From the NCBI GenBank assembly GCA_029863275.1, contig JAOTVS010000002.1, forward strand, positions 32,996 through 96,995: DNA of 64,000 nucleotides. Reading direction: 5' to 3'. Origin of the DNA: Candidatus Nitrosopumilus sp. (GTDB taxonomy: Archaea > Thermoproteota > Nitrososphaeria > Nitrososphaerales > Nitrosopumilaceae). The notes beneath the pieces are model-generated. The model was not told where the DNA came from and searched no databases. It was given only the letters and a program-made list of their open reading frames with translations. This document shows positions 18,063 through 25,738 of this stretch, piece by piece (position 1 is the first letter of the stretch; every line of letters begins with the position of its first letter). Both the position numbers and the translations under genes were made by a program.

Positions 18063-18903
18063 ACGTTGTAAATTTTATTAAATTATCTAGATTGTTCTTT
18101 GCATCACTGTCAGGGATCTTACGTAACCCCTTTCTTGCTTTTTCAGAATAATTTTTTAAAAGTTCTTCCATTTTATTAAATACATCTCTGGGATCAGAAC
18201 TTTTTTTGATTAGCAAATTAAATAACTTGTCTTCATTTTTCCAATCCAGTAAATCATCTCTAATCTGATATGCTATCCCAATATTTTTTCCATACTCTGT
18301 TAATGATTCAATTTCTTCTTCACTACCCTTACCAATTATGGCCCCTATTCTTGATGCTGCTTGAAATGCAACTGCAGTCTTGTATTCAATTACTTTAAGA
18401 TAATCATCAAATGTAACATCCTCACTTGCCTCTAGTCTATTTTCAATCATCTCTCCTTCACTCATCAACATTGCCGTACTGGATAATTCTTTAGTTATTC
18501 TTGCATTATCCAATCTTGAGGAAATTCCAAGAATTAATCCTAAAACAAAATCTCCCGTCAAAACGCTTGTGTTATAGCCATATTTGATATGGAATGGATC
18601 CTTTTGTCTTCTCAATGTTTCATTATCAATAATATCATCATGAATTATCGACTCCATATGTAAGAATTCAACGGCACAGGATGCCACTAGTGTATTATCA
18701 TCAACATTTCCCACACTTTCAGCTGCTAAAACTAGTATTATTGGTCTAATTCGTTTCCCCCCATCTAAAGAATATTTTAAAGGTTCTATGAACTCTGATT
18801 CAGAATAAAGGTCAAGTTCCTTATCCAAAAAACGATTTATTTTATCAATATACTTTCCATATGTTTCAAGTAAAGGATTTATCTCTAAATTTTTCCTATC
18901 CAA
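18052..18903 (-). CDS. Polyprenyl diphosphate synthase (isoprenyl chain elongation)
   Basis: A 283-residue all-helical trans-isoprenyl diphosphate synthase. It has the first Asp-rich motif DDIID (89-93), the second DDLLD (in QIRDDLLDW), and the N-terminal GGKRIRP that binds isopentenyl diphosphate. The product length cannot be read by eye. It is one of two such enzymes in the window (the other is at 48053-49033, inside the mevalonate operon), so this one may make a different chain, such as a quinone tail. The start is TTG 18903, about 23-25 nt from a TATA-like TTTTTTATC read on the other strand, so leaderless; no Met is available until residue 83. Confidence 0.85.
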   Translation of the reverse strand: MDRKNLEINPLLETYGKYIDKINRFLDKELDLYSESEFIEPLKYSLDGGKRIRPIILVLAAESVGNVDDNTLVASCAVEFLHMESIIHDDIIDNETLRRQKDPFHIKYGYNTSVLTGDFVLGLILGISSRLDNARITKELSSTAMLMSEGEMIENRLEASEDVTFDDYLKVIEYKTAVAFQAASRIGAIIGKGSEEEIESLTEYGKNIGIAYQIRDDLLDWKNEDKLFNLLIKKSSDPRDVFNKMEELLKNYSEKARKGLRKIPDSDAKNNLDNLIKFTTFKA

Positions 18904-18945
18904 GACGACCTGATCAAAAATTTTTTATCATTACTAAATAAATCT

Positions 18946-19039
18946 TGGTGCTCCAGCCGGGACTTTCATCGTTAGATTTTGAACCCGGGATCACTGCCTT
19001 GAAAGGGCAGTATGCTTGACCGGTCTACACCACTGGAAC
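18946..19039 (-). tRNA. tRNA-Glu (UUC) with a T-loop insertion/intron; CCA encoded
   Basis: The minus strand folds as a cloverleaf: acceptor GTTCCAG (19039-19033) with CTGGAGC (18956-18950), anticodon loop CTTTCAA with anticodon TTC (Glu), and T-stem CCGGG (18988-18984) with CCCGG (18961-18957). The span between the T-stem strands is 22 nt instead of 7, so about 15 nt are inserted in the T-loop. Without them the tRNA is 76 nt. Discriminator A (18949) is followed by CCA (18948-18946), which the other tRNAs here do not encode. A TATA-like run lies near 19054-19065. Confidence 0.9.
18964..18978 (-). other. Candidate 15-nt non-canonical tRNA intron in the T-loop
   Basis: Removing 15 nt from the 22-nt T-loop leaves TTCAAGT, a normal T-loop. 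The exact boundaries are ambiguous by several bases because of flanking A residues; the placement here is one of about four equivalents. Thaumarchaeal tRNAs are known to carry introns outside the anticodon loop, cut by the splicing endonuclease at relaxed bulge-helix-bulge structures. Confidence 0.6.
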
Positions 19040-19118
19040 CCAACAAAATTCAATATTTTATCCATAAAATCTTTTGTAAACAACAAAGATTTTTTACTGG
19101 TAAATTAGGAATTCTGGT

Positions 19119-19751
19119 ATGAGTTTGATTAAAAGAATAGATGAAAGAATTGAAAAACGAAGCTTACTAAAACATCCATTTTATGAGATGTGGTCTGATG
19201 GAAAATTAACAGTTGAGTCCTTAGCAGGATATTCAAAAGAATATTTTCAACTTGTAAAGGCAGTACCTTCCTTTATGACCCCTATTATAGAGAAGGCACC
19301 AGAATCAGAAATAAAGGAATTAATAGAAAATCAACAAGAAGAGGCAGATCATATTGGTCCTTGGATAAAATTTGCTGGTCAGCTAGGTATCTCACAAGAA
19401 GAATTGTTAAATTACAATGGCTTGGAAAAAACCCAAAAAGCAGTCTCAAATCTATCTGATTTGATGAATACCTATGAGGGCGGCGCGTGTGCAATGTATG
19501 CATTTGAAAAAGAAATTCCAAAAATTAGCCAAACAAAACTAGAGGGAATGGCAAAGTTCTATGGAATGACAAATGATGATGCCACTGAATATTTCCAACT
19601 TCATACAGAAGCTGATATTCGACATGCAGCTGCGTGGCAAAATATTCTTGAGAAGTCAACTACGAGCACTGATGACTTGATACAAATTGCAGAACAATCA
19701 ATCTCTGCGCAAAACTTGTTGCTTGATAGTTGTTATGAAGAATACTGTTAA
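19119..19751 (+). CDS. CADD-like haem-oxygenase-fold protein, probable p-aminobenzoate synthase
   Basis: A 210-residue all-helical protein of the TenA/PqqC/CADD superfamily. By eye it aligns well with Chlamydia CADD. Metal ligands are recognisable as Glu130, His162, Asp166 and His169 (HTEADIRH), plus His78 with Glu74/75 nearby. Tyr22 (in HPFYEMW) aligns with the CADD Tyr that is consumed to make p-aminobenzoate, and Lys140 aligns with the Lys reported to donate the amino group. This suggests a self-sacrificing di-metal oxygenase supplying p-aminobenzoate for pterin cofactors, rather than thiaminase TenA. Monocistronic; a TATA-like element about 27 nt upstream of ATG suggests a leaderless mRNA. 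Confidence 0.75.
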   Translation: MSLIKRIDERIEKRSLLKHPFYEMWSDGKLTVESLAGYSKEYFQLVKAVPSFMTPIIEKAPESEIKELIENQQEEADHIGPWIKFAGQLGISQEELLNYNGLEKTQKAVSNLSDLMNTYEGGACAMYAFEKEIPKISQTKLEGMAKFYGMTNDDATEYFQLHTEADIRHAAAWQNILEKSTTSTDDLIQIAEQSISAQNLLLDSCYEEYC

Positions 19752-19791
19752 CTCATAACATTTTAAACTGAAGATTTATCCCATTTTTGTA

Positions 19792-19865
19792 GGGCCCGTA
19801 ACTCAGCTTGGTAGAGTAACCGGCTCATAACCGGTGAGCCAAGGGATCGAAGCCCTTCGGGCCCA
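19792..19865 (+). tRNA. tRNA with CAU anticodon (elongator Met or Ile2)
   Basis: A 74-nt cloverleaf: acceptor GGGCCCG/CGGGCCC, D-stem ACTC/GAGT, anticodon loop CTCATAA, T-stem AAGGG/CCCTT, discriminator A. It is not an initiator: it lacks the three G-C pairs in the anticodon stem and has G1-C72. CAU could be elongator Met or the modified tRNA-Ile2; I cannot decide from sequence alone. The T-loop reads ATCGAAG, with A at position 54 instead of T. A TTTTAAACT TATA-like element at about 19761-19769 is correctly placed. Confidence 0.9.
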
Positions 19866-19973
19866 TATCCTAATTAATTCTTTATCTGGTCCCATGATCT
19901 ATGTAATATTATGAGCCATCAACCTAGAATAGATTTTCTTTTTAATTTTGAAATTAATTTTTGATTAAAGAAC

Positions 19974-20156
19974 TTAAATTCTAATTGGTTTTTTCCTTTC
20001 GCATTTACAATTTTCCTCAATTATTTTACAACCTGAACAAACTCTTAATGGCCTACCAAAAGATTGTAGTATTAACAATCCTCTGCCACATTTTGAACAT
20101 GGTTTTTTGGTTGGTATGGACAATAATTGATTTGAATATTTTTCAAACTTAAGCAT
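19974..20156 (-). CDS. Small zinc-ribbon protein (topoisomerase-like C4 finger)
   Basis: A 60-residue protein with a C4 zinc finger: CSKCGRGLL (Cys20, Cys23) and CSGC (Cys40, Cys43), followed by another C-x-C near the end. The 'PCSKCG-x-LL...FG-x-P-x-R-x-CSGC' layout resembles the C-terminal zinc ribbons of type IA topoisomerases, but no catalytic domain is attached. The tail is basic (KKPIRI). It may bind nucleic acid; that is inferred from the fold type only. Monocistronic. Confidence 0.7.
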   Translation of the reverse strand: MLKFEKYSNQLLSIPTKKPCSKCGRGLLILQSFGRPLRVCSGCKIIEENCKCERKKPIRI

Positions 20157-20200
20157 ATTGAAATTTAGACTCTAGTAATATACTCCATATAGGGGGTATA

Positions 20201-20473
20201 TTGTTTGGAGGTATGATTCGTGGAGCTCCAAAATACATAATGTTTACATTTTTTGCATTGGGTGTGTTGTTTATTGGTTTTTCAACATGGGCACTATTTC
20301 TTACTGATATTCCAAAAGAACAATTCATCGAAGATCCTAGATTTGAAGAAGAGTATGTGCAATATCATGAGTGGAATATTCTATTTGGTACTGGCTTGAT
20401 TGGAATTGGTTGGATTATTGCATTTTTAGGACGTAAAATGACACATGGGTCACACTTACAAACTAAAGATTAA
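20201..20473 (+). CDS. Small membrane protein, two helices
   Basis: A 90-residue protein I do not recognise. Two hydrophobic segments (about 14-33 and 58-79) flank an acidic, Tyr-containing outer loop of about 25 residues (DIPKEQFIEDPRFEEEY). The tail is basic and contains His. TTG 20201 with AGGGGGT just upstream is taken as the start. ATG 20213 is possible, but the GGAGGT before it is directly adjacent, which is too close for a ribosome site. Confidence 0.65.
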   Translation: MFGGMIRGAPKYIMFTFFALGVLFIGFSTWALFLTDIPKEQFIEDPRFEEEYVQYHEWNILFGTGLIGIGWIIAFLGRKMTHGSHLQTKD

Positions 20474-20575
20474 TTTTTTATCAACATTTATGATAAAGAC
20501 TAATGTAGATTTTGAAATTATCATATTTGATATTTAATCCTACTAATCAAATACTTGGGCTGTTTAGTATTAATT

Positions 20576-21367
20576 ATGACAATCAAGATTCAAACGTTGC
20601 CAATTACAAATTACATGACTGCATACCCAATTTCAGTGGAACCCCAAATTCCAATTACAAAAGCAATAGAGTTTATGGTCGAAAGAGATTTTGGAAATCT
20701 TGTTATAAGTGATGGAACAATGCCAAAAGGCATTCTGACAGAACGTGAAATTCTAAAAGCAATTGCTGATTCCCGAAATCTTGATGATTTAACAATTAAT
20801 GATGTAGGCGGGCAACCATTTACCAAATTGGAATTAGGGGATACTGTTTTAGATGCTGCCCATTTAATGAATAAAAACAAATCGCGGTTATTAGTTTTTG
20901 ATGATGACAAGCTAGTTGGAATTGTCACAGTATCTGATTTGTTGAGGGCATTTAGAAAGATAAAAACTGAGACCTCTCTGGACAAGATTATTAGTACAAA
21001 AATTGAAAAATGTAGTAAAACCGATTCTGTGTTTGATGCGGCAAGGATAATGCATGAAAAAAGAGTAGGGAGCATAATAATTCAAGATATGAAAGGATAT
21101 GGGATTTTTTCTGAAAGAGATCTTTTAACGTATCTCTATTCAAATAATTTTAAGTTAGATCAGGAGGTTGGGAAATATTCATCATCCCCTCTGATTGTAG
21201 CTGATGAGGAAATAACTACTAATCAAGCAGCAAGTATTATGGCTGCAAACAACATCAAAAGACTAGGTATTACAAAAAATGATTCTTTGATAGGGATTGT
21301 AACTGCTAGGGATTTACTTGATGCGTATCAAGATGTTTACCTAGCAACTAATCCTACCTTAGAATAA
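20576..21367 (+). CDS. Four-CBS-domain protein
   Basis: A 263-residue cytosolic protein made of two tandem CBS pairs. Each repeat shows the typical pattern of a short linker, an A-x-x-x-M helix and a G-I-(V/L)-T-x-(S/R/E)-D-(L/I) strand-helix (for example KGILTEREI, VGIVTVSDLL, YGIFSERDLL, IGIVTARDLL). CBS pairs bind adenosine nucleotides or SAM and usually regulate a partner; no enzyme domain is attached. ATG 20576 is chosen because the first CBS repeat begins there; the open frame extends seven codons upstream. The partner is unknown. Confidence 0.85.
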   Translation: MTIKIQTLPITNYMTAYPISVEPQIPITKAIEFMVERDFGNLVISDGTMPKGILTEREILKAIADSRNLDDLTINDVGGQPFTKLELGDTVLDAAHLMNKNKSRLLVFDDDKLVGIVTVSDLLRAFRKIKTETSLDKIISTKIEKCSKTDSVFDAARIMHEKRVGSIIIQDMKGYGIFSERDLLTYLYSNNFKLDQEVGKYSSSPLIVADEEITTNQAASIMAANNIKRLGITKNDSLIGIVTARDLLDAYQDVYLATNPTLE

Positions 21368-21595
21368 ACTAAATTCATAATCCCTTCGCTAGGAACTTTA
21401 TGAAGATCTTTGACTAGTAGGATAAAATCAGAACTATTTCAGTTAATTACTTTTACCTCATCATTGATTCAGAGAAAAATTTGATGGTTTTAAATTTTTA
21501 AACTTATTTCTTGAAGGACTTGTAGACGCTAAATTGTATCTGATAAAACTCAAAGAAAACAGATACCAGTTTTGTTTTCTAAAGTTATTCACTCA

Positions 21596-22060
21596 TCACT
21601 CACTGTCTATATCTTGAGGCATATCTTTAGATGAAATATAGTCAGTCATGGTCAAATCAACTAGTTTGAACATCCTTGAAAAAATCTCCTTGTCAAGCAT
21701 ACCAAAAAATATCAATGATTTAAAAAAAATCTTGTTTTCATCAATGCATTGTTGAAGTTTTGGCTTATCTTCTAATTTATACAGTTGAACCATTTGTCTC
21801 CATTTTTCTTTCAACTCTTGGATTTGGTTTTCTAAATTTTTTTCTCCTTTTTCTGTAATGTTGATTTCTATTTTTATGCCCAAAAATCCCTTTTTTTCAT
21901 TTACTACAATTAAATTTCTAGATTCTAATTTTTCCAAAACTTGCTCTAATTCTTTTGAAGGGACATTGGCAACTTTTGATATTTTATCAAAAGATTTTAT
22001 TCCTGCTTTGATAGTTGCTAAAACAATTGTCTCCTTTGGTCCCTCGTCCATATTCTTCAT
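21596..22060 (-). CDS. Winged-helix transcriptional regulator with C-terminal helical region
   Basis: A 154-residue protein. Residues 5-75 look like a winged helix: a helix-turn-helix (SFDKISKVANVPSKELEQVLEKLESRNLI) and a wing (VNEKKGFLGIKIEINIT). It then has a charged helix (about 78-105) and a hydrophobic C-terminal part that may mediate dimerisation. Thaumarchaea carry many such MarR/ArsR-like regulators. Target unknown; the divergent 156-bp gap to the deacetylase gene would allow it to control that gene. Confidence 0.65.
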   Translation of the reverse strand: MKNMDEGPKETIVLATIKAGIKSFDKISKVANVPSKELEQVLEKLESRNLIVVNEKKGFLGIKIEINITEKGEKNLENQIQELKEKWRQMVQLYKLEDKPKLQQCIDENKIFFKSLIFFGMLDKEIFSRMFKLVDLTMTDYISSKDMPQDIDSE

Positions 22061-22215
22061 ATTTTGAGTACTGTTAAAACATTTTGCAAAAAAACAAATT
22101 ACTTTGTATTTGACATCTACTCTTTTTTATTTATTTTTTTATAATGTGAAAATTGTACAGATTTAGAACTAAACTATTAAGTTCTTATTTACCAGGTTCA
22201 TTTTATTAAAATGGA

Positions 22216-23202
22216 ATGAAATTACTGGCCACATCTCTTGGTATTCTCTGCATCTTGTCTTACGCCCCTTATATCCATGCTGAGGTTGATGGAGGACGTG
22301 TTAACTTTTCTGATCATGCATTTGAAAAAATGATACCTTTAGAAATTTGTAACTGTGTAGCATTTAGAATGGATGATATTCAAAATTATTGGTTACTAGA
22401 ACCTCAACTTGAAGTACTGGAGACATTCAGAGAATATAATGTTCCGATAACTATAGGTGTAATTGGAAACGATTTTGAGGAAGATATTGTCAAATACATT
22501 CGGAATGTCACCAACAGTGAAAATTCCAATATTGAAATTGCAAATCATAGTTGGGCCCATGAAGATTTTTCCCTTTTAGACAAAGACCATCAAAACCAGT
22601 CAATAAAAAATACTAACGACAGGATTTTTAATATGACTGGCCTATTACCAAAAATATTTTATCCTCCATTTGGTGTATCTAATAACAGTACGCTAGAAGT
22701 ATTGAGAGATCACAATTTTACTATTATGAGTTCAACCTTTGCCTCCAGTCCACCACCTTACCCTCTGGTAATTTCTGGAATTCATCATTTTCCCGCCACA
22801 GCCCTTACTGCTGACTATGTTGCAGAATCAAAAATGTTTGAAGGTCTTCCGTTTAATGAAACATTAAAAGACATTCAAAATAGTCAGGAAAAATTTGGAT
22901 TTTCAGTAGTTGCATTACATCCCCAAGAATTTGCAATGATTGAAAATGGGGAATATGTTGACAAGGTAAATCAGGAACAAATCCAAGAACTTGCCTTGTT
23001 AATTGAAGAAATTCAAAAATCAGATCTAAAAACAGTTTTCGTCAGCCAAATTAATGACAATTTAATAAAAAATCCAGAATACCTACAAACAGGATCATCC
23101 AATTCAGTATCATCTGGTGTATGGATGATTTGGGTGGTACCAGCAGTAGCAGGAATTGTCGGTGCTGGAGTTTATCTAGTAAAGTTTAGAGCAAGAAAAT
23201 AA
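22216..23202 (+). CDS. Surface polysaccharide deacetylase-like protein with C-terminal anchor
   Basis: A 328-residue exported protein. Residues 1-22 are a signal peptide ending HA. A NodB-type deacetylase core follows: metal Asp pair (RMDDI, 53-54), H-x3-H (HSWAH, 111-115), a PPFG motif (about 150-153, preceded by Tyr instead of the usual Arg) and ALHPQEF near 240 with the distal His. The C-terminus is one membrane helix ending in Lys/Arg (VWMIWVVPAVAGIVGAG then YLVKFRARK), so the enzyme is probably tethered facing outside and acts on surface glycans. The same tail occurs in the gene at 39470. Substrate unknown. Confidence 0.8.
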   Translation: MKLLATSLGILCILSYAPYIHAEVDGGRVNFSDHAFEKMIPLEICNCVAFRMDDIQNYWLLEPQLEVLETFREYNVPITIGVIGNDFEEDIVKYIRNVTNSENSNIEIANHSWAHEDFSLLDKDHQNQSIKNTNDRIFNMTGLLPKIFYPPFGVSNNSTLEVLRDHNFTIMSSTFASSPPPYPLVISGIHHFPATALTADYVAESKMFEGLPFNETLKDIQNSQEKFGFSVVALHPQEFAMIENGEYVDKVNQEQIQELALLIEEIQKSDLKTVFVSQINDNLIKNPEYLQTGSSNSVSSGVWMIWVVPAVAGIVGAGVYLVKFRARK

Positions 23203-23309
23203 TTTGAAATTATTTTTTGGAAAGGATGAATCTATTCTGTTTAAAAAAAATAAGAATAATTGAAAATAATCAAGTTTAAAATTAATCAAACGAAACTAAT
23301 CTAAATTTT

Positions 23310-23438
23310 CTATTTTTGGTGTTTTGGTAAACATTCTTTGCAATATACTGGTCTGCCTTCTTTTGGTTCAAAAGGAACTTCGGAATCTTTTCCGCAGTCA
23401 GCACAAACACATTTGTACATTTTTCTGTCTTGTGACAT
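23310..23438 (-). CDS. 42-residue CxxC zinc-binding microprotein
   Basis: The protein starts MSQDRKMYKC and has C-x-C-x2-C (Cys10, 12, 15) and C-x2-C (Cys33, 36), separated by an acidic/Pro linker with the family-like 'F-E-P-x-E-G-R-P-V-Y-C-x-x-C' block. This matches the pattern of small 'CxxC-CxxC' zinc ribbon proteins known in bacteria and archaea. A TATA-like CCTATAAGAAC read on the other strand (23458-23468) is about 25 nt from the ATG, so leaderless. Probable role in nucleic-acid or protein binding; not known. Confidence 0.7.
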   Translation of the reverse strand: MSQDRKMYKCVCADCGKDSEVPFEPKEGRPVYCKECLPKHQK

Positions 23439-23547
23439 ACTTCATATGAATCTCTTCCCTATAAGAACGGGTGTATTGACAATCCTTTGAAGGATCAGTT
23501 TTCATTTTTTAGGTACCAAAATGGCATGAATGATTTTAGGTTAGAAT

Positions 23548-23679
23548 CTAATACTTTGGTTTTCTCTTTTTCTTATCTTGTTGTTCCTTTTTGTATTTTT
23601 TTATCCGCAGTTTTTGTCTACCTTCCTTCTCCCCTTTTTGTAATCTACTATCTTTTTTCTTTGGTTTTCTCTTGGTCAT
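23548..23679 (-). CDS. 43-residue highly basic microprotein
   Basis: The protein begins MTKRKPKKKD and is almost entirely Lys, Arg, Gln, Glu and Asp, with over half of its residues Lys or Arg and no hydrophobic core. Its ATG follows the stop of the zinc-ribbon gene by one base (TAAtATG), so it is probably co-translated. The composition suggests a disordered RNA- or DNA-binding peptide. The opposite-strand open frame across this region is a low-complexity Phe/Ser/Leu shadow. Evidence is composition and coupling only. Confidence 0.5.
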   Translation of the reverse strand: MTKRKPKKKDSRLQKGEKEGRQKLRIKKYKKEQQDKKKRKPKY

Positions 23680-23680
23680 A

Positions 23681-23803
23681 TTATTCATCTGAATCATCTA
23701 CCTTTTCTAAAATCATATCAGATCCTTGACATGACTCACATTTTTCCATTAGTCCAAATTCATTTCTATACTCACCTTTTCCATCACATCTAAGACAAGT
23801 CAT
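23681..23803 (-). CDS. 40-residue DnaJ-type zinc-finger microprotein
   Basis: The protein has C-x2-C-x-G-x-G (CLRCDGKGE) and C-x2-C-x-G (CESCQGSD), the repeat used in the DnaJ cysteine-rich domain, then an acidic tail (EKVDDSDE). It could act as a minimal zinc finger that binds unfolded protein or RNA. First of a two-gene unit with the basic microprotein directly downstream. ATG 23803; a TATA-like stretch lies about 30 nt upstream. Confidence 0.6.
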   Translation of the reverse strand: MTCLRCDGKGEYRNEFGLMEKCESCQGSDMILEKVDDSDE

Positions 23804-23964
23804 TATGTTCTATTTCGCTTAGGTGAGCATTAAAGTTTCATGTCTCAAATTCTTTCCAAAAAAAAGCCTAAAATTGTTTGATACCCACAATTATTTTACC
23901 GACAAAAGGAAATTGTATATTTTAGACAAATACCGGCATGAAATTCTAAAACCGTTCAAGCTCA

Positions 23965-24648
23965 TCAACCAAAACTAAATGGAATGCTAACAAGAGAGGT
24001 AATAGTCCCAACCAAGATAATTAGTCCAAAGGCTTTTCCCGTACCAAATCCATGAACAACCTTTATGGCCTTTATTGTAACAATTAATCCCCAAATAGCA
24101 AAACTAATTCCCACAATTGCAAGCAAGAGTACATATCCGATAAAGGATCCCAACAATGAAAAAACTTCTTCATCGTCATTATTAGGATCTAAAAGGATTG
24201 AAGAGTCTATTGATGTAAAAGAACCCCACATTAGAAAAAGTAGCATTGCCATAATTATGGTAATTGGAATAACTATTGCATGAATGTGAAAAATTACAGA
24301 AAAAACTTTCTTCCAATTTGTATTTCCATCAAGCTTTTTTCCAATAAAATAATATAATATAGCTGAAACAAATCCACTCAATAAGCTTGAGATAATAGAT
24401 AATCCTACTGCAGAATCCTCCAGTGGAAATGTTTCATCGATATTTTCTGATTCTGGAATTTCAAAATATGCATCATCAAGAGGCATCATTACAAATGGCA
24501 ATACTGCCAAACCTCCAAGAACAGATGAAATAATTAACAATGCAATTGATTGTGAAAAATACTTCTCTTCATTGTCCCTTACTTGCAAAAACGCAGAGTT
24601 TGGAGAAATAAAAACTCGTAAAATTAAACTAAGATCAAAGTAGAACAA
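23965..24648 (-). CDS. Yip1-family membrane protein
   Basis: A 227-residue membrane protein with five predicted helices: about 30-55, 80-100, 112-135, 155-180 and 190-225. The cytosolic N-terminus with P-N-x-A-F, an acidic loop after helix 1 and the helix distribution fit archaeal and bacterial Yip1-domain proteins. Function is unknown in archaea; eukaryotic relatives work in membrane trafficking. It starts at TTG 24648, since no better start precedes the conserved N-terminus. Confidence 0.65.
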   Translation of the reverse strand: MFYFDLSLILRVFISPNSAFLQVRDNEEKYFSQSIALLIISSVLGGLAVLPFVMMPLDDAYFEIPESENIDETFPLEDSAVGLSIISSLLSGFVSAILYYFIGKKLDGNTNWKKVFSVIFHIHAIVIPITIIMAMLLFLMWGSFTSIDSSILLDPNNDDEEVFSLLGSFIGYVLLLAIVGISFAIWGLIVTIKAIKVVHGFGTGKAFGLIILVGTITSLVSIPFSFG

Positions 24649-25010
24649 ATATCAAATTCAATTGAAATTAAATATTGATAAATATTTAGAGCAAATTTAT
24701 CCAAGGAAACCTGTTGAAATTGTTTATACAGTGCATAAAAAGGAAATAATCTAAATTATATAAAACCCATTTTTCTTATAAAATATCCTTTTTCAGCTCT
24801 ATCCAATTTTTATTTTGTTTAGCATAAATCTCAAATATCTTTGAGAAAAAAATGAAAAACAAAATTCCAAGTTGTTTGTATAAATTGTATGCTCTAAAAT
24901 TAAAACTATCATGCCTGAATTGAATCAAACATTAAAAATAAAATATTCTGAATCCCTTCTAACTTGTTCTAATTCCATTAGTTTTAAAAAGACTATAGAT
25001 AAAGTCTGCT
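24649..25010. other. Gene-free interval upstream of the sRNA candidate
   Basis: 362 bp of AT-rich sequence with no open frame of substance on either strand. It should hold the promoter of the Yip1-like gene on its left side. A TATA-like TTTTAAAAA at 24982-24990 lies about 25 nt before the C/D box RNA described next. I see no repeats or other structure. Confidence 0.5.
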
Positions 25011-25073
25011 GGCTGCAATGAAGAATCAGAGTTATATCTGAATGGTGATTTGAAGGCATTTGTCTGAGCTGCC
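25011..25073 (+). ncRNA. C/D box sRNA candidate (rRNA 2'-O-methylation guide)
   Basis: The box order and spacing are those of archaeal C/D sRNAs: C box ATGAAGA (25018-25024), 13-nt guide, D' box CTGA (25038-25041), 3-nt spacer, C' box GTGATTT (25045-25051), 12-nt guide, D box CTGA (25064-25067). The ends pair as GGCTGC (25011-25016) with GCTGCC (25068-25073), with one T-T mismatch. C differs from RTGATGA at one position and C' at two. TATA-like TTTTAAAAA at 24982-24990 is correctly placed. The RNA lies 5 nt from the convergent pyrE gene. Targets were not searched. Confidence 0.6.
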
Positions 25074-25078
25074 ACTAT

Positions 25079-25687
25079 TTACTTAATCTTAATTTGTTCT
25101 TGGACTTTTTGTAAAATTTTATCATCCACAAGGTTTTGCTCATGTAAATATTTTGTAATTTGTATAACAGTTGTAATAGAATGCAGATTAACTCCTTGGG
25201 CTTTAAGAGCTTCATCAGCTCCCTCCATTCTATTAACAATTACATAAGCATCTTCAACCTTGATTTTTTGCTCCTTTAATGAAACTATTCCATTTACAAC
25301 TGAACCACCAGTGGTTGCAACATCATCTATCATTACCACTTTCATACCATCCCATATTTTTCCTTCAACTGATTTTGATGTTCCATAGTCTTTTGGTTTA
25401 CTTCTAACATAGATTAACGGTTTTACAACTTCAATTGCCAATGCTGAGGCTATCACTAAACCCCCAGTTGGGACAGAAACTAGAGCATCAAATCTATCAA
25501 GACCAACATCTTTGATTATTTCATTTTGAAGATATTTTATCATCTTACGAAATTGTTGAGGATAGCTAGGAATTAGTCTCAAATCAACATAATATGAGCT
25601 TTTTTTACCACTTGCAAGAGTAAAATCCCCAAATCTAATTATTTTTTTTTCATGCAAAAAAGTTGAAAACTCTTTTACAAAATCCAT
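25079..25687 (-). CDS. pyrE: Orotate phosphoribosyltransferase
   Basis: A 202-residue type I phosphoribosyltransferase that makes OMP from orotate and PRPP in pyrimidine synthesis. The PRPP loop VVMIDDVATTGGSV (about 115-128) is complete. The N-terminal F-G-x-F-T-L-A-S-G-x-K-S-x-Y-Y-V-D block is typical of PyrE and binds orotate. Monofunctional, with no OMP decarboxylase fusion. Divergent from the LarA-like gene with about 50 bp between; no pyrimidine gene is next to it. Confidence 0.93.
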   Translation of the reverse strand: MDFVKEFSTFLHEKKIIRFGDFTLASGKKSSYYVDLRLIPSYPQQFRKMIKYLQNEIIKDVGLDRFDALVSVPTGGLVIASALAIEVVKPLIYVRSKPKDYGTSKSVEGKIWDGMKVVMIDDVATTGGSVVNGIVSLKEQKIKVEDAYVIVNRMEGADEALKAQGVNLHSITTVIQITKYLHEQNLVDDKILQKVQEQIKIK

Positions 25688-25738
25688 ACCAAAATTAACT
25701 ACACTGGATTTATTTTGGTTTGTATTTGATGTAAAACC

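Noticed and set aside
23487-23729. Plus-strand 80-codon frame rich in Phe, Ser and Leu
   Set aside because: It is the complement of the Lys/Arg-rich microprotein and the zinc-finger gene on the minus strand; its composition is that of an antisense shadow.
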